This document shows, one piece after another, positions 1-9,167 of a stretch of DNA of 64,000 bases. This DNA comes from CALECP01 sp964389925 (GTDB lineage Bacteria; Chloroflexota; Anaerolineae; Promineifilales; Promineifilaceae). The notes below the pieces were generated by a model. It made no database searches and had not been told where the DNA came from. It saw nothing but the letters and a program-made list of their open reading frames with translations. Within the stretch, counting starts at the first letter, position 1. Every line of letters begins with the position of its first letter. The translations under genes were made by a program, and so were the position numbers. The stretch is taken from contig CAYMGE010000019.1 in NCBI GenBank assembly GCA_964389925.1, forward strand, positions 10,500 to 74,499. Direction: 5' to 3'.

Positions 1-480
1 AGACAACTGACTTTCCTATTTTTATATTGCTTGTTTTTTTCTGCGCTAACGGTCAACGCGCAGGAGGCGGTGACGGCCGATCAAATCAACGAGGTTGCAT
101 CTGGGCTTTACTGCCCCGTCTGCGAGAGCGAACCGCTCGACACGTGCGGTACACAGGCGTGTATCGACTGGCGCGAAGAGATCGGCGACCAGCTCGCAGC
201 GGGACGTACTCAGCAAGAAATTTACGATAGCTTTGTCGCTCGCTATGGGCCGGGGGTTTTAGCACAACCGCCGACACAGGGCTTTTCGCTCGTTTTGTGG
301 CTGGGCTTGCCGCTCATTCTACTCGTCGGCGGCTACTTTTTTGTGAACTACATGCGCGATTTGCGAACGACTGCGCCATCTCTGCCAACCGAAATAAAGC
401 CGAAAGATAATCAGAATGGCTATCGGCCGCCATCAAACGACGACTACCTACGACAAATCGAACAGGAGCTAGGCGAATGA
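1..480 (+). CDS. ccmH: CcmH-type cytochrome c maturation protein (5' end outside window)
   Basis: The frame is open from base 1, and the first visible residues form the hydrophobic core of a signal peptide ending near an Ala-Gln-Glu junction. The true start therefore lies upstream; the TTG at 31 falls inside the signal peptide. A CPVC thiol pair (window residues 38-41) followed by a helical region with 'ARYGPGVL' matches the CcmH/CycL/NrfF family, which reduces the apocytochrome c CXXCH motif outside the membrane during heme ligation. A second membrane helix (about 95-117) is followed by a charged tail. The family motif is usually LRCxxCQ, so LYCPVCE is a variant. The stop codon overlaps the next start (ATGA), suggesting co-translation with the HAD gene. 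Confidence 0.8.
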   Translation, partial: RQLTFLFLYCLFFSALTVNAQEAVTADQINEVASGLYCPVCESEPLDTCGTQACIDWREEIGDQLAAGRTQQEIYDSFVARYGPGVLAQPPTQGFSLVLWLGLPLILLVGGYFFVNYMRDLRTTAPSLPTEIKPKDNQNGYRPPSNDDYLRQIEQELGE

Positions 481-1172
481 TACGCTTTGACATGATCGCA
501 TTTGATGCGGATGATACGCTTTGGCATGAGGAGCGCAAATTTATCGATGCAGAGGAGAAAATTGTTGGCCTGTTGAGCGCGTATCATTCGGCCGAGACAA
601 TTCGTGAGCGTCTCCGTCACTATGATGTCGCCAACATTCAATTTTGGGGCTATGGTGTTAAAAGCTATGTGCTTTCCATGATCGAGGCGGCGATCACCAT
701 CACGGAGGGGCGCGTGACGGGCGCAGAGATTCAGCAGTTGGTCGATCTCGGCCGTGACATGCTCGCCCACCCCATCGAGACATTTCCACACGTCGAGACA
801 ACCCTCGCCAATCTCAACCGCACACACGACCTAATGCTCATCACCAAAGGGGATCTGCTCGATCAAGAGATGAAGCTGGCACGCTCAGGATTGGGCAAAT
901 ACTTTGAACACGTCGAAGTTGTCAGCAACAAGAAGCCCGCAAACTATCGGCGTATTTTGACACGTTACAACATCGAACCCAACCGTTTTATGATGATTGG
1001 GAACGCCATGCGTTCAGACATCAAACCCGTCGTCGAGATTGGCGGCAACGCGATCTACATCCCCGCCGGTCTCTCATGGGCGCATGAGCAGGCCGAGCTA
1101 GACGCTGCTCATTTCGTCAAGCTCGACCATATCGGGCAGGTTCCTGCCTACATCAAACAGCTAGAAAGTTGA
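477..1172 (+). CDS. HAD-superfamily hydrolase
   Basis: 231 residues. HAD motif I is DADDT (nucleophile Asp10, acid Asp12), motif II the Thr of 'ITKGD', motif III the Lys of 'NKKP', and motif IV 'GNAMRSD'. This is a cytosolic phosphatase-like fold, and the sequence does not reveal the substrate. The start ATG at 477 overlaps the ccmH stop by four bases, so translational coupling is likely although the functions look unrelated. It converges with a small reverse-strand gene, overlapping its end by 12 bp. Confidence 0.85.
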   Translation: MIRFDMIAFDADDTLWHEERKFIDAEEKIVGLLSAYHSAETIRERLRHYDVANIQFWGYGVKSYVLSMIEAAITITEGRVTGAEIQQLVDLGRDMLAHPIETFPHVETTLANLNRTHDLMLITKGDLLDQEMKLARSGLGKYFEHVEVVSNKKPANYRRILTRYNIEPNRFMMIGNAMRSDIKPVVEIGGNAIYIPAGLSWAHEQAELDAAHFVKLDHIGQVPAYIKQLES

Positions 1173-1433
1173 TGTTTTGCGCTTGAAGACGCAGAAGTAG
1201 TGCCGTCCCCACTTCATCGCGCTTGCATCTGGTCGCACAACGTCGTGGTTGCGGCCGATGCTGACCGGATCCATCACGATCAGTTCCCATCCCTTCGCCC
1301 CAAACTCATTGAGTTCGGGGATCAAAAAGTAGGGTGAGAATTTTGGATGGTTGCCGGGCGGGATTTCGGCCGAGTTCATCACCCCATTCACATTTGCCTC
1401 AATAAACGTTGTAAAGTATTCCCATTTATCCAT
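1161..1433 (-). CDS. Small DUF4177-like protein
   Basis: 90 residues. It begins with 'KWEYFTTFIEANV' and has a central 'LNEFGAKGWELIVMD' and a C-terminal 'YFCVFKRK', the pattern of DUF4177 proteins (a short beta-rich fold of unknown function). It lacks a signal peptide or membrane helix. It ends tail-to-tail inside the HAD gene, so the two transcripts overlap. The function is unknown. Confidence 0.7.
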   Translation of the reverse strand: MDKWEYFTTFIEANVNGVMNSAEIPPGNHPKFSPYFLIPELNEFGAKGWELIVMDPVSIGRNHDVVRPDASAMKWGRHYFCVFKRKTSTF

Positions 1434-1492
1434 GTTTTCCTCAGATTCGCGCTCGTCCGCCGCGTTTGCGTCGTGCGCGTATTAAATTCTCT

Positions 1493-1519
1493 GCTTATCA
1501 GATGATAAGCCGTTATAAT
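1493..1519 (+). promoter_or_regulatory. Promoter with palindromic operator candidate
   Basis: A perfect -10 box TATAAT lies at 1514-1519. Immediately upstream, covering the expected -35 region, is the inverted repeat GCTTATCA-GA-TGATAAGC (1493-1510). The arrangement fits a repressor site in front of the alpha/beta-hydrolase operon. No good -35 hexamer is visible. Confidence 0.55.
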
Positions 1520-1544
1520 TGTCAACTACAAAATGGAGATTTTA

Positions 1545-2339
1545 ATGCCCACACTACATACAAACGGCATCGACATTCACTATCAAACTTACGGCAGCGG
1601 CAATGAGACAATTGTCTTTTCACACGGCTATCTAATGAGTCACAAGATGTTTGACGCGCAAATTGCTGCACTTAAATCAAGTTATCGCATCATTGCCTAT
1701 GACCATCGTGGTCACGGTGGTAGTGAGCAAGTCACCAGCAAGTATGGAATGTATGATATTGTAGATGATGCCATCGGTGTGATCGAAAATCTAGCAGGAG
1801 AATCCGTACATTTTATGGGGATGTCCACAGGGGGCTATGTCGCTGTGCGCCTGATGGTTAAACGACCTGACCTGCTAAAGTCGGTTGTCCTGATAGACAC
1901 TGCCGGCGGCGACGAACCAAAAGCAGCCCTGCGTCAGTACAATGTGTTGTTGTTCTTAGTTCGTTGGTTTGGTATTCGCTCTGTTTATGATAGAGCGATT
2001 CAGCTTTTGATGGGCGAAAAGTTTCGCACTGATCCTGCCCGCGCTGACGAATATAACAAATGGAAACAGTACATTCTCTCGCTCAATCACAAGGCGATTG
2101 CACAATTTGGGAAGGCGATATTCGGCCGAGATTCCGTTCTCGATCAGCTAAAAGGCAATACCATTCCCGCCCTCATCATTGTTGGCGAAGAAGACCTGCC
2201 AACGCCTGTCGCCAAAGCTGAAAAGCTGCACGCTGTGCTTGCCAATTCCCAACTCGCCACAATCCCCAACGCGGGACACACCTCCCCCGTCGAAGAACCC
2301 ACTGCTGTCACGGCAGCCATCCACAACTTCATGAAGTAG
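1545..2339 (+). CDS. Alpha/beta-fold hydrolase
   Basis: Start chosen at ATG 1545, because GGAGAT (1536-1541) sits at Shine-Dalgarno distance; the in-frame ATG at 1533 overlaps that site. 264 residues. Visible motifs are the oxyanion-hole 'FSHGY', the nucleophile elbow 'GMSTGGY' (Ser), an acidic residue in 'GEEDLPTP' and the catalytic His in 'NAGHTSPVEEP'. The family covers esterases, C-C hydrolases and similar enzymes; the substrate cannot be read. It is the first gene of a likely operon with the SDR and histidine-phosphatase genes. Confidence 0.85.
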   Translation: MPTLHTNGIDIHYQTYGSGNETIVFSHGYLMSHKMFDAQIAALKSSYRIIAYDHRGHGGSEQVTSKYGMYDIVDDAIGVIENLAGESVHFMGMSTGGYVAVRLMVKRPDLLKSVVLIDTAGGDEPKAALRQYNVLLFLVRWFGIRSVYDRAIQLLMGEKFRTDPARADEYNKWKQYILSLNHKAIAQFGKAIFGRDSVLDQLKGNTIPALIIVGEEDLPTPVAKAEKLHAVLANSQLATIPNAGHTSPVEEPTAVTAAIHNFMK

Positions 2340-2382
2340 AACGGGCGTTAGTCTGTTCATCACAGGTTTAAGGAAAAACATT

Positions 2383-3147
2383 ATGCAAAATCTATTTCGC
2401 CTAGATGGAAAAATCGCGCTCGTCACAGGAGCCAGCAAAGGCATCGGTGAAGCGATGGCACGTGCGCTCGCTGCGTATGGCGCAAAAGTCGTCGTCAGCA
2501 GCCGCAATCAAGAGGCGGTCGATGCAGTCGCCGCGTCGATTGTTGAAGATGGCGGCGACGCAATCGGTATCGCTGCCAAGATCGGCAAATACCCCGAAAC
2601 CCATGATGTCGTCGATAAAACAATCGAACAGTACGGTGGGATCGACATCATCATCAACAACGCCGCTGTCAATCCAATTTTTGGGCCTGTCGAGACAACG
2701 GATGCACGCGCCACAAACAAAATTGTCGAAGTGAACCTACAAGGCTGCTTGGAAGTTGCCAAGCGTGCCTTGCCAACGATGCGGGAGCGCGGTGGGGGGT
2801 CAATCATCAACATCGCCAGCATTGGGGGTGTCAAACCAGAAGCGATGATTAGCATGTACTCGGCGCAAAAGGCCGCGCTCATCAGCATTTCGCAGAGTAT
2901 GGCAATCGACTGGGGCAAATACAACATTCGCGTGAACGCCGTCTGTCCCGGCCTTATTAAGACAAAGTTTAGCTCTGCCCTTTGGGAAAATGAAAAGATC
3001 ACCAAACGCTTTTTGCGGCGGGTTCCACTCGGCCGATTGGGTGAATCGGAAGACCTAGCAGGCATCGCTGTCTTCCTCTGCTCTGATGCAGGAGCCTATT
3101 GCACCGGCGGCGTTTACACAGTTGATGGCGGCTATCTTGCTATGTAA
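2383..3147 (+). CDS. Short-chain dehydrogenase/reductase
   Basis: 254 residues, the normal length for a classical SDR. It has the cofactor motif TGASKGIGEA near residue 14, 'NNAA' near 90, and the catalytic Tyr-x-x-x-Lys as YSAQK near 159, followed by 'CPGLIKT'. The Rossmann-fold NAD(P)-dependent oxidoreductase acts on an unknown alcohol or ketone, perhaps a 3-hydroxyacyl-CoA given the acyl-CoA dehydrogenase about 0.9 kb downstream (inference). It lies 43 bp after the hydrolase and 17 bp before the phosphatase. Confidence 0.9.
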   Translation: MQNLFRLDGKIALVTGASKGIGEAMARALAAYGAKVVVSSRNQEAVDAVAASIVEDGGDAIGIAAKIGKYPETHDVVDKTIEQYGGIDIIINNAAVNPIFGPVETTDARATNKIVEVNLQGCLEVAKRALPTMRERGGGSIINIASIGGVKPEAMISMYSAQKAALISISQSMAIDWGKYNIRVNAVCPGLIKTKFSSALWENEKITKRFLRRVPLGRLGESEDLAGIAVFLCSDAGAYCTGGVYTVDGGYLAM

Positions 3148-3164
3148 ATTGCCAGACGAACATT

Positions 3165-3866
3165 ATGAGCAAACTTTATTTGGTTCGGCATGGACAAGCG
3201 TCGTTCATGAGCGACGATTACGATAGATTATCACCAATTGGCAAGCAGCAAAGCATATTATTGGGCGACTATTGGGGCAAGCGCGGCAAGCAATTTCAGC
3301 GCGTCTATGTTGGGCCGCTGCGTCGCCATCAGCAAACGTTTACCGCATTTGCCACAGGCTATGAAGCACACGGGTTGCGGATGCCAAAACCAACCGTTCT
3401 CGATGAATTTGCTGAACATCGCGGTTTTTCGATGACGCGCCTACTATTGCCAACGCTGGCTCAAAGCGATGAGTACGTCGCGCAACATTACAACGACGGT
3501 CAGATGGAACCACGTATCTATCTCGCCGTCTTTCGTCATGTTATGCTCAAGTGGGCTGCTGGCGAGGTTGGGCATGACGATTTTGAGACGTGGCAAGCAT
3601 TTCGGGCGACGGTCAATCGTGGTGTTGAGATGGTAAAAGCGCAGACAGGGCGAGGGCAGACATCGGCCGTTTTTACATCGGGCGGGACGATCTCGGCCGC
3701 TGTCGGCTACGCCCTAGACCTCAGCGATGCCAAGGCGATCACGCTCAACTGGGTCGTCCGCAACAGTGCCTATGCCGAATTTTCATTCCGCGATGACGAG
3801 TTTTCCCTGACCGAGTTTAATGCCATTCCCCATATTGAAGATGAAAAATTGCATACTTATGTATAG
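3165..3866 (+). CDS. Histidine phosphatase superfamily protein
   Basis: 233 residues. The N-terminal LVRHGQ carries the phospho-accepting His8. The second family motif, normally VSHGG, reads 'VFTSGGTI', so the second catalytic His appears replaced by Ser. I recall this variant from a subgroup of the family, so the protein may still be active. The substrate is unknown. It is probably the last gene of the operon starting at 1545, since a promoter follows at 3905. Confidence 0.85.
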   Translation: MSKLYLVRHGQASFMSDDYDRLSPIGKQQSILLGDYWGKRGKQFQRVYVGPLRRHQQTFTAFATGYEAHGLRMPKPTVLDEFAEHRGFSMTRLLLPTLAQSDEYVAQHYNDGQMEPRIYLAVFRHVMLKWAAGEVGHDDFETWQAFRATVNRGVEMVKAQTGRGQTSAVFTSGGTISAAVGYALDLSDAKAITLNWVVRNSAYAEFSFRDDEFSLTEFNAIPHIEDEKLHTYV

Positions 3867-3904
3867 TCATTCTATGTGAAGAGATGGATAGTTGTCTTGA
3901 TAGG

Positions 3905-3945
3905 TATAATAGAATGTTAGTGTCGGCAAGCGGTTGTTGCTTGCC
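3905..3945 (+). promoter_or_regulatory. TATAAT promoter plus leader hairpin
   Basis: A consensus -10 TATAAT is at 3905-3910, with a weak TTGTCT-like -35 upstream at shorter than ideal spacing. The transcript would open with the hairpin GGCAAGC-(7 nt)-GCTTGCC (3925-3945) and carry a leader of about 100 nt before the acyl-CoA dehydrogenase start. The rest of the leader is GC-rich and self-complementary. I do not recognise a riboswitch class. Confidence 0.5.
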
Positions 3946-4024
3946 AAAATTTATGTGAGGAGTGCGTGTTTGAGGACGCGCTGGAAGTCGCGCTTAAGAG
4001 CGTGAGCTGCTCACCAGAGAAATA

Positions 4025-5221
4025 ATGAAAACGAAAGAACTAGAACAACTGTTGAGTGATGTCCGTGAGTTTGTCGTGCAAGAGTTGGTTCCGCTTGAGC
4101 CACAGCTATTGCAGGAGGGTTGGGAAGCCGTTTTGCCCATGCTGCGCGAAAAACGTGAGATGGTCAAATCACAAGGCTGGTGGTTGCCGCAGATGTCAAA
4201 AGATGTGGGCGGGTTAGGGTTGAGCGTGGAGGAATTCGGCCGCATGTCCGAAATCCTCGCATGGTCGCCGACAGGCCACTACTGTTTTAATGCCCAAGCC
4301 CCTGACGCTGGCAACATGGAAATTTTGCATCAATATGGCACGGCCGAACAAAAAGCACAGTTTTTACAACCGCTCGCCAATGGCGAAACGCGCAGTTGCT
4401 TCTCGATGACAGAGCCTGAACATGCCGGCTCGAATCCGACCATTATGAGTACAACGGCCGTCAAAGAGGGCGGTTCTTGGATCATTGATGGACATAAGTG
4501 GTTTACGTCGGCGGCCGATGGTGCAGCATTTGCAATTGTCATGGCGGTCACAAAGCCACACGCCGAAAAAATATACAATCGCGCCAGCATGATTATCGTG
4601 CCGACGGATGCGGAGGGATTTAATCACGTTCGTCGCATCAAAATTATGGGAGAGGCAGGCGAAGATTGGGCGAGTCACAGCGAAATTCGCTATGAAGAGT
4701 GTCAAGTGCCGCTCGACAACTTACTCGGTGGCGATGGTGAAGGATTTGTGATCGCGCAGCAGCGGCTGGGACCCGGCCGAATTCATCACTGTATGCGCTT
4801 CATCGGCATGGCAGAGCGGTCTCTACACCTGCTCTGTCAACGTGCAGCATCGCGCGAGCTTTCTCCCGGCGTGCCACTTGGCTCCAAGCAAACGATCCAA
4901 AATTGGATTGCCGATTCGCGTGCTGAAATCAACGCATCGCGTCTGCTCGTGCTAGATGCCGCCCGCAAAATTGACAGTGTTGGCACAAAGGCGGCGCGTA
5001 ATGACATCTCGATCATCAAATTTTACACGGCAAATATGCTCATGAACGTCGTGGATCGTGCGATTCAGGCGCATGGCGCGTTGGGTGTGACGGATGATAC
5101 GGTGCTGTCATGGTTCTATCGCCACGAGCGCGGCGCACGTATCTATGATGGGGCCGATGAGGTACATCGGCGCGTCGTCGCTCGCAATGAGCTAAAACCG
5201 TTTGGTTTGAAAGTACGCTAA
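4025..5221 (+). CDS. Acyl-CoA dehydrogenase (ACAD10/11-like)
   Basis: 398 residues. The FAD/substrate loop reads 'FSMTEPEHAGSNP', and the C-terminal catalytic region 'GARIYDGADEVHRRVVAR' carries the base Glu in the position used by medium-chain and ACAD10/11-type enzymes. This is a cytosolic flavoprotein doing alpha,beta-dehydrogenation of an acyl-CoA, passing electrons to ETF. ACAD10/11 relatives often travel with an aminoglycoside-phosphotransferase-like kinase; none is seen here. It has its own promoter and a long leader. Confidence 0.88.
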   Translation: MKTKELEQLLSDVREFVVQELVPLEPQLLQEGWEAVLPMLREKREMVKSQGWWLPQMSKDVGGLGLSVEEFGRMSEILAWSPTGHYCFNAQAPDAGNMEILHQYGTAEQKAQFLQPLANGETRSCFSMTEPEHAGSNPTIMSTTAVKEGGSWIIDGHKWFTSAADGAAFAIVMAVTKPHAEKIYNRASMIIVPTDAEGFNHVRRIKIMGEAGEDWASHSEIRYEECQVPLDNLLGGDGEGFVIAQQRLGPGRIHHCMRFIGMAERSLHLLCQRAASRELSPGVPLGSKQTIQNWIADSRAEINASRLLVLDAARKIDSVGTKAARNDISIIKFYTANMLMNVVDRAIQAHGALGVTDDTVLSWFYRHERGARIYDGADEVHRRVVARNELKPFGLKVR

Positions 5222-5238
5222 CACGATGTCTGCGTAAG

Positions 5239-5255
5239 ACAGGCATCCTGCCTGT
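5239..5255. repeat. Short hairpin, ACAGGC/GCCTGT
   Basis: A six-base stem with a five-base loop lies just after the acyl-CoA dehydrogenase stop. Similar 'caggcatcctgcctg' stems are common dispersed elements in bacteria. It has no T-tract, so a terminator role is uncertain. Confidence 0.4.
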
Positions 5256-5330
5256 GTTACATGAGCCGCTACGTGGTCAAGAAAAAGACGACCTGTTGAG
5301 GCCGCCTTTGAAGAGATTGATTTTGAGAAG

Positions 5331-5357
5331 AACGAGATGCTGTGTAAACATCTCGTT
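5331..5357 (-). terminator. Hairpin after the flotillin gene
   Basis: Nine-base perfect stem AACGAGATG/CATCTCGTT with a nine-base loop, five bases beyond the flotillin stop on the reverse strand. Only a weak pyrimidine run follows, so termination may be partial. Confidence 0.55.
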
Positions 5358-5362
5358 TCTGT

Positions 5363-6823
5363 TTAGCTGACTACCTCGATGTCTTCGACATGTCCATTTT
5401 TGCTAACGTTGTCAGTTTCGATAGCACCCTTAAGCGCGGGGAGGTTGGCAAGGGCTTTCATAATGTCAACGCCTGTCAACGCTTCGAGCGTGGCGGGAAC
5501 TTGGGCAACCATACTCGTCACATCTTGTGTGATTTTGGAAGCACCCGCGCCACCTTCATTGCCATTGCTGACAATCACGATCTTGTCTGTCTTCGCCAAT
5601 GGTTGGGCAATTGCATTTGCAACGGTGGGAAGGGCATCGATCAACTGCTGCATAATCGCGGCTTGTGTGTACTGTTCCCACGCCTCAGCCTTTTTGCGCG
5701 TTGCTTCCGCCTCGGCCAAACCTTGCTGGCGTAAAACTTCTGCTTGTGCAAGACCGCGTGCCTGTGCTGCGGCTGCCTCCGCCTCACCACGCGCTCGAAT
5801 CGCGTCAGCTTCACCTTCTGCCTGAGCCTGAATCTGATAGCGTTGAGCATCGGCAATTTTGCGAACGCGATACTCTTCTGCTTCGGCCGGCTTGCGAATC
5901 GTCGCCTCAAGCTCCTGCTCACGACGGCGAACTTCCTGCGCCTCAACCTCGATCTGCTTCTGCTTACGAATGATGTCGATCTGAACCGCTTCTTCTTGAA
6001 CTTGCTGATTACTGACGTTTTCTTGCAGTTCGCGGGCTAATTCTGCCTCAACTTGCTTGCGATTGATTTCAGCCTGATATTCTGCTTTTTCAACCTGATA
6101 TTGTTTGTTGCTTTCGGCAATTTTTGTTTCGCTGATGAAACGAGCTGCCTCACTGCGCTGACGAGCTTCGGCCGATTTCTGCACAGACTCCGCCTCTGCC
6201 TCTGCCTCTGCAATGATCGCGTTGCGCTTGACTTGTGCAATACGGGGGCGGCCGAGTGCTTCGAGATACCCTTCCGCGTCGTTGACATCCTTGATGACGA
6301 ATGAAATGATCGACATACCCATGCTCGCCATGTCATCGCCCGACACTTCTTGCACACGCTGGGCGAACGTCTCGCGGTCACGATATAGCTCTTCGACAGT
6401 CAACGTGCCGAGAATCGCACGCAGATGACCAGCGAGGGTTTCATGGGCGATATTGCGGATTTCTTCGCGTGAGTAGCTCAAAAATTGAATCGATGCGGTG
6501 CGAATGCTGCTTGTATCACTACCAATTTTGACCTGCGCGACGCTATCGACGGTGACGGGAACGCCCTGCACCGTCGGCACATCTGGGGTTCGCACATCAA
6601 TCGTCATCAATTCGAGCGACAATCTATCGACGCGCTCCAAAACAGGCCAGACAAAGCTGCGCCCGCCCGTGACGATGCGAAAGGTGTTTTCGCCATCTCC
6701 ACGACCAGAGATGACTAACACCTCATTCGGCCCCACCTTGCGGACACGGCTTGCATAAACAACAAGCAGTGCGACAAGTACAAAGACGACAATTGCAATT
6801 CCAAGACCAATAATTTCCATCAT
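5363..6823 (-). CDS. Flotillin-like SPFH-domain protein
   Basis: 486 residues. One N-terminal membrane helix (about 3-25) is followed by an SPFH/Band-7 domain (about 30-195). A long Ala/Glu/Gln-rich coiled coil (about 195-390) contains repeated 'AEAEA' and 'EAEAAAAQARG' stretches, and a C-terminal domain follows. This is the architecture of bacterial flotillins (YuaG/FloT, YqiK), which organise membrane microdomains. The NfeD gene directly upstream on the same strand (21-bp gap) is the usual partner, supporting the call. Confidence 0.92.
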   Translation of the reverse strand: MMEIIGLGIAIVVFVLVALLVVYASRVRKVGPNEVLVISGRGDGENTFRIVTGGRSFVWPVLERVDRLSLELMTIDVRTPDVPTVQGVPVTVDSVAQVKIGSDTSSIRTASIQFLSYSREEIRNIAHETLAGHLRAILGTLTVEELYRDRETFAQRVQEVSGDDMASMGMSIISFVIKDVNDAEGYLEALGRPRIAQVKRNAIIAEAEAEAESVQKSAEARQRSEAARFISETKIAESNKQYQVEKAEYQAEINRKQVEAELARELQENVSNQQVQEEAVQIDIIRKQKQIEVEAQEVRRREQELEATIRKPAEAEEYRVRKIADAQRYQIQAQAEGEADAIRARGEAEAAAAQARGLAQAEVLRQQGLAEAEATRKKAEAWEQYTQAAIMQQLIDALPTVANAIAQPLAKTDKIVIVSNGNEGGAGASKITQDVTSMVAQVPATLEALTGVDIMKALANLPALKGAIETDNVSKNGHVEDIEVVS

Positions 6824-6844
6824 TATCTCCTGTGGGGCGAATAG

Positions 6845-7477
6845 CTATGATCCTTTGCTATTTGCCGCGGATTGTTTACTTTCTAGCTTTTTGAGTTCGG
6901 CCGATTTCCAATCGGTTGTGTCTAAATCGACAGGGCGAACAAATGCGACACGCCCTGCCACTTTTTCAATAATGACCGCTTCCCCTGTGCTGATTGGCTC
7001 CCCTGTGACTGAGCGTGCGCCCAGTTGGACGCGACCGCTACGGTTTTGATAGGCAATCACACCTTTGCCAGAGGCCGGAATAGTCGTGGTGACGTTTGCC
7101 GTGCGCCCCTCTCCATCTTCTTCAATCGAGAAATGGCTAGAGCGGCTGGGGGCCAATACCGTGATAAAAAATGCCTGTGCGCCAATGCCGACAAGGACCC
7201 CAAAGAGCGTTGCCCAAAGTAGGCTACCAATAGCGCCCATCCCTATCATCATGCGCGTGACGAGGCCTGTCAGCCCAAAGATCGAGCCGAACATCGCCAG
7301 TGCAAAGGGGCTAATGTTGATAAAGTCGATACCGTCTCCCTCAACATCGACATCAAAATCCAATATCTCCCCCAACTCTGCCCCCAACAGGCTTAACAAA
7401 GCAAACAGAAAGCTGATGCCTAGAACAATCGCGTAAGTAGTGTTGAGTGCGCCTGAGTTGAGTAATTCTGAAATCAT
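6845..7477 (-). CDS. NfeD-like membrane protein (YqiJ/DUF1449 type)
   Basis: 210 residues, with several hydrophobic helices in the N-terminal 110 residues and a small beta-rich C-terminal domain with 'GRVQLGARSVTGEPI' and 'GRVAFVRPV', the OB-like fold of NfeD proteins. NfeD proteins act with SPFH partners, and here the flotillin gene follows in the same transcript. The start codon at 7477 has no recognisable Shine-Dalgarno; a hairpin lies 10 nt upstream. Confidence 0.85.
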   Translation of the reverse strand: MISELLNSGALNTTYAIVLGISFLFALLSLLGAELGEILDFDVDVEGDGIDFINISPFALAMFGSIFGLTGLVTRMMIGMGAIGSLLWATLFGVLVGIGAQAFFITVLAPSRSSHFSIEEDGEGRTANVTTTIPASGKGVIAYQNRSGRVQLGARSVTGEPISTGEAVIIEKVAGRVAFVRPVDLDTTDWKSAELKKLESKQSAANSKGS

Positions 7478-7487
7478 AAATTTTTGA

Positions 7488-7518
7488 GATTTAGCAAATT
7501 TTTGAAATTTGCTAAATC
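7488..7518. repeat. Hairpin directly upstream of the NfeD start
   Basis: Stem GATTTAGCAAATT/AATTTGCTAAATC (13 bp, perfect), loop TTTGA, ending 10 nt before the NfeD start codon on the reverse strand. It is AT-rich like the two hairpins upstream of genes at 38609 and 42959. It could modulate translation or terminate upstream reverse-strand transcription. Confidence 0.65.
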
Positions 7519-7701
7519 CGGTTGTTATTTGTTGGATTTCTATTATAGCCGATTATGACTGATTTTTACGCTTGAAACTATGCGGAATATCCTCACATTT
7601 GGTCAGATACAACAACTTTATCAGAAGGCAGAGGTAAGTATGTACTGTCTGATGTCATCCGTTATGATGAGATAAACAGCAAACATCGCGGAGGCAAATA
7701 G

Positions 7702-9162
7702 ATGAATGACAAACAAGCAACGACAATTGTAATTTTTGGGGCGACGGGTGATTTGACAAAGCGTAAGCTCCTTCCTGCACTATATACACTGTGGCAGAAG
7801 GAGCGACTGCCTGAAGCCTTTCAGATTGTGGGATTTTCACGGAGCGGGTGGGACTCGGCCGAATTTCGCAAAAAGATGAAGAAGGGTCTTGAGGAACATT
7901 CGCGGACTGGCATGACGAAAGAGGCGTGGGCTGCATTTTCAGAACGTCTCCACTACATCTCTGGCAGCACGACCGAACCAGAAGGATACAAAAAGCTCAA
8001 CGATAAATTAAGCGAGCTTGAGGGGGACACACCGACTAATCGCATGTATTATCTCTCGGTGCCGCCGCGTATTTTTCCACCAATTGTGCATAATTTGTAT
8101 GAGCAGGGGATGACGAAGGAGAGCGTGGACAGTTGGCGGCGCGTGATTGTCGAAAAGCCATTTGGCTATGATCTCGAAACGGCGACGAGTCTGAACAAAG
8201 CCCTGCACGAAGTTTTGGATGAAGATCAAATCTATCGTATCGACCACTATCTTGCCAAAGAGACGGTGCAGAACATTCTCGTTTTTCGCTTTGGCAACAC
8301 CATTTTTGAACCGGTTTGGAATCGCAACTATATTGAATCAGTGCAGATTACAGCGGCCGAAAACGTCGCCGTCGAGGGTCGCGCCGGTTATTACGACACG
8401 TCAGGCGTGCTGCGCGATATGTTCCAGAATCATCTGTTGCAGCTTTTGACGATTGTGGCAATGGAGCCACCTGCTTCATTTGCGGCCAACGCGATTCGTA
8501 ATGAGAAGTCTAAAGTGTTGGAGTCGATTCGGCCGATCAAACCCTCCACCGAATCCGTGCGCGGTCAGTATATTGGCTATCGAACGGCGGAGGGAGTTAC
8601 CAACCGTAGCCAAACGGCGACGTTTGCGGCTTTGCGTCTCTACATTGACAACTGGCGTTGGAAAGATGTGCCATTCTACTTGCGCTCTGGCAAAGCATTA
8701 AAGGAGAAGAAAACAGAGATCACGATCAATTTCAAATCACCGCCGCACATGATGTTTCCGCTGCCGGCCGATTATCAAATTAGCTCAAACATGCTCTCCA
8801 TCTGCATTCAGCCCGATGAGGGCATCCATCTGAGCGTTGAAGCCAAAGTGCCAGACACCAGCGCGGAGATGCGCTCCGTCGATATGGAGTTTCATTATAA
8901 AGATTCGTTTGGGGAGGGCGCGATCCCCGGAGCGTATGAGCGGTTGCTCTTTGAAGCACTCAACGGAGATGCTAGCCTCTTCACACGTGGTGATAACATC
9001 GAACTGGCGTGGAGCTTAATCGATCCAATTCTCAAATCGTGGGATGAGAGCGTCCCGCCACTCATGTTTTACGAACAAGGGGACTGGGGGCCTGTTGAGT
9101 CGCATAAATTTATCGCGCAGACGCAGGATATTTGGCAGATGGGGTGTGGGGGGCATGATTAA
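7702..9162 (+). CDS. zwf: Glucose-6-phosphate 1-dehydrogenase
   Basis: 486 residues, normal length. The NADP-binding loop GATGDLTKRK is near residue 12, and the active-site signature 'RIDHYLAKE' (usually RIDHYLGKE) is near 180, with the catalytic His. It oxidises glucose-6-phosphate to 6-phosphogluconolactone in the oxidative pentose phosphate pathway or Entner-Doudoroff branch. It stands alone: no gnd or pgl neighbours, and a clear terminator follows. Confidence 0.97.
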   Translation: MNDKQATTIVIFGATGDLTKRKLLPALYTLWQKERLPEAFQIVGFSRSGWDSAEFRKKMKKGLEEHSRTGMTKEAWAAFSERLHYISGSTTEPEGYKKLNDKLSELEGDTPTNRMYYLSVPPRIFPPIVHNLYEQGMTKESVDSWRRVIVEKPFGYDLETATSLNKALHEVLDEDQIYRIDHYLAKETVQNILVFRFGNTIFEPVWNRNYIESVQITAAENVAVEGRAGYYDTSGVLRDMFQNHLLQLLTIVAMEPPASFAANAIRNEKSKVLESIRPIKPSTESVRGQYIGYRTAEGVTNRSQTATFAALRLYIDNWRWKDVPFYLRSGKALKEKKTEITINFKSPPHMMFPLPADYQISSNMLSICIQPDEGIHLSVEAKVPDTSAEMRSVDMEFHYKDSFGEGAIPGAYERLLFEALNGDASLFTRGDNIELAWSLIDPILKSWDESVPPLMFYEQGDWGPVESHKFIAQTQDIWQMGCGGHD

Positions 9163-9167
9163 AGATA

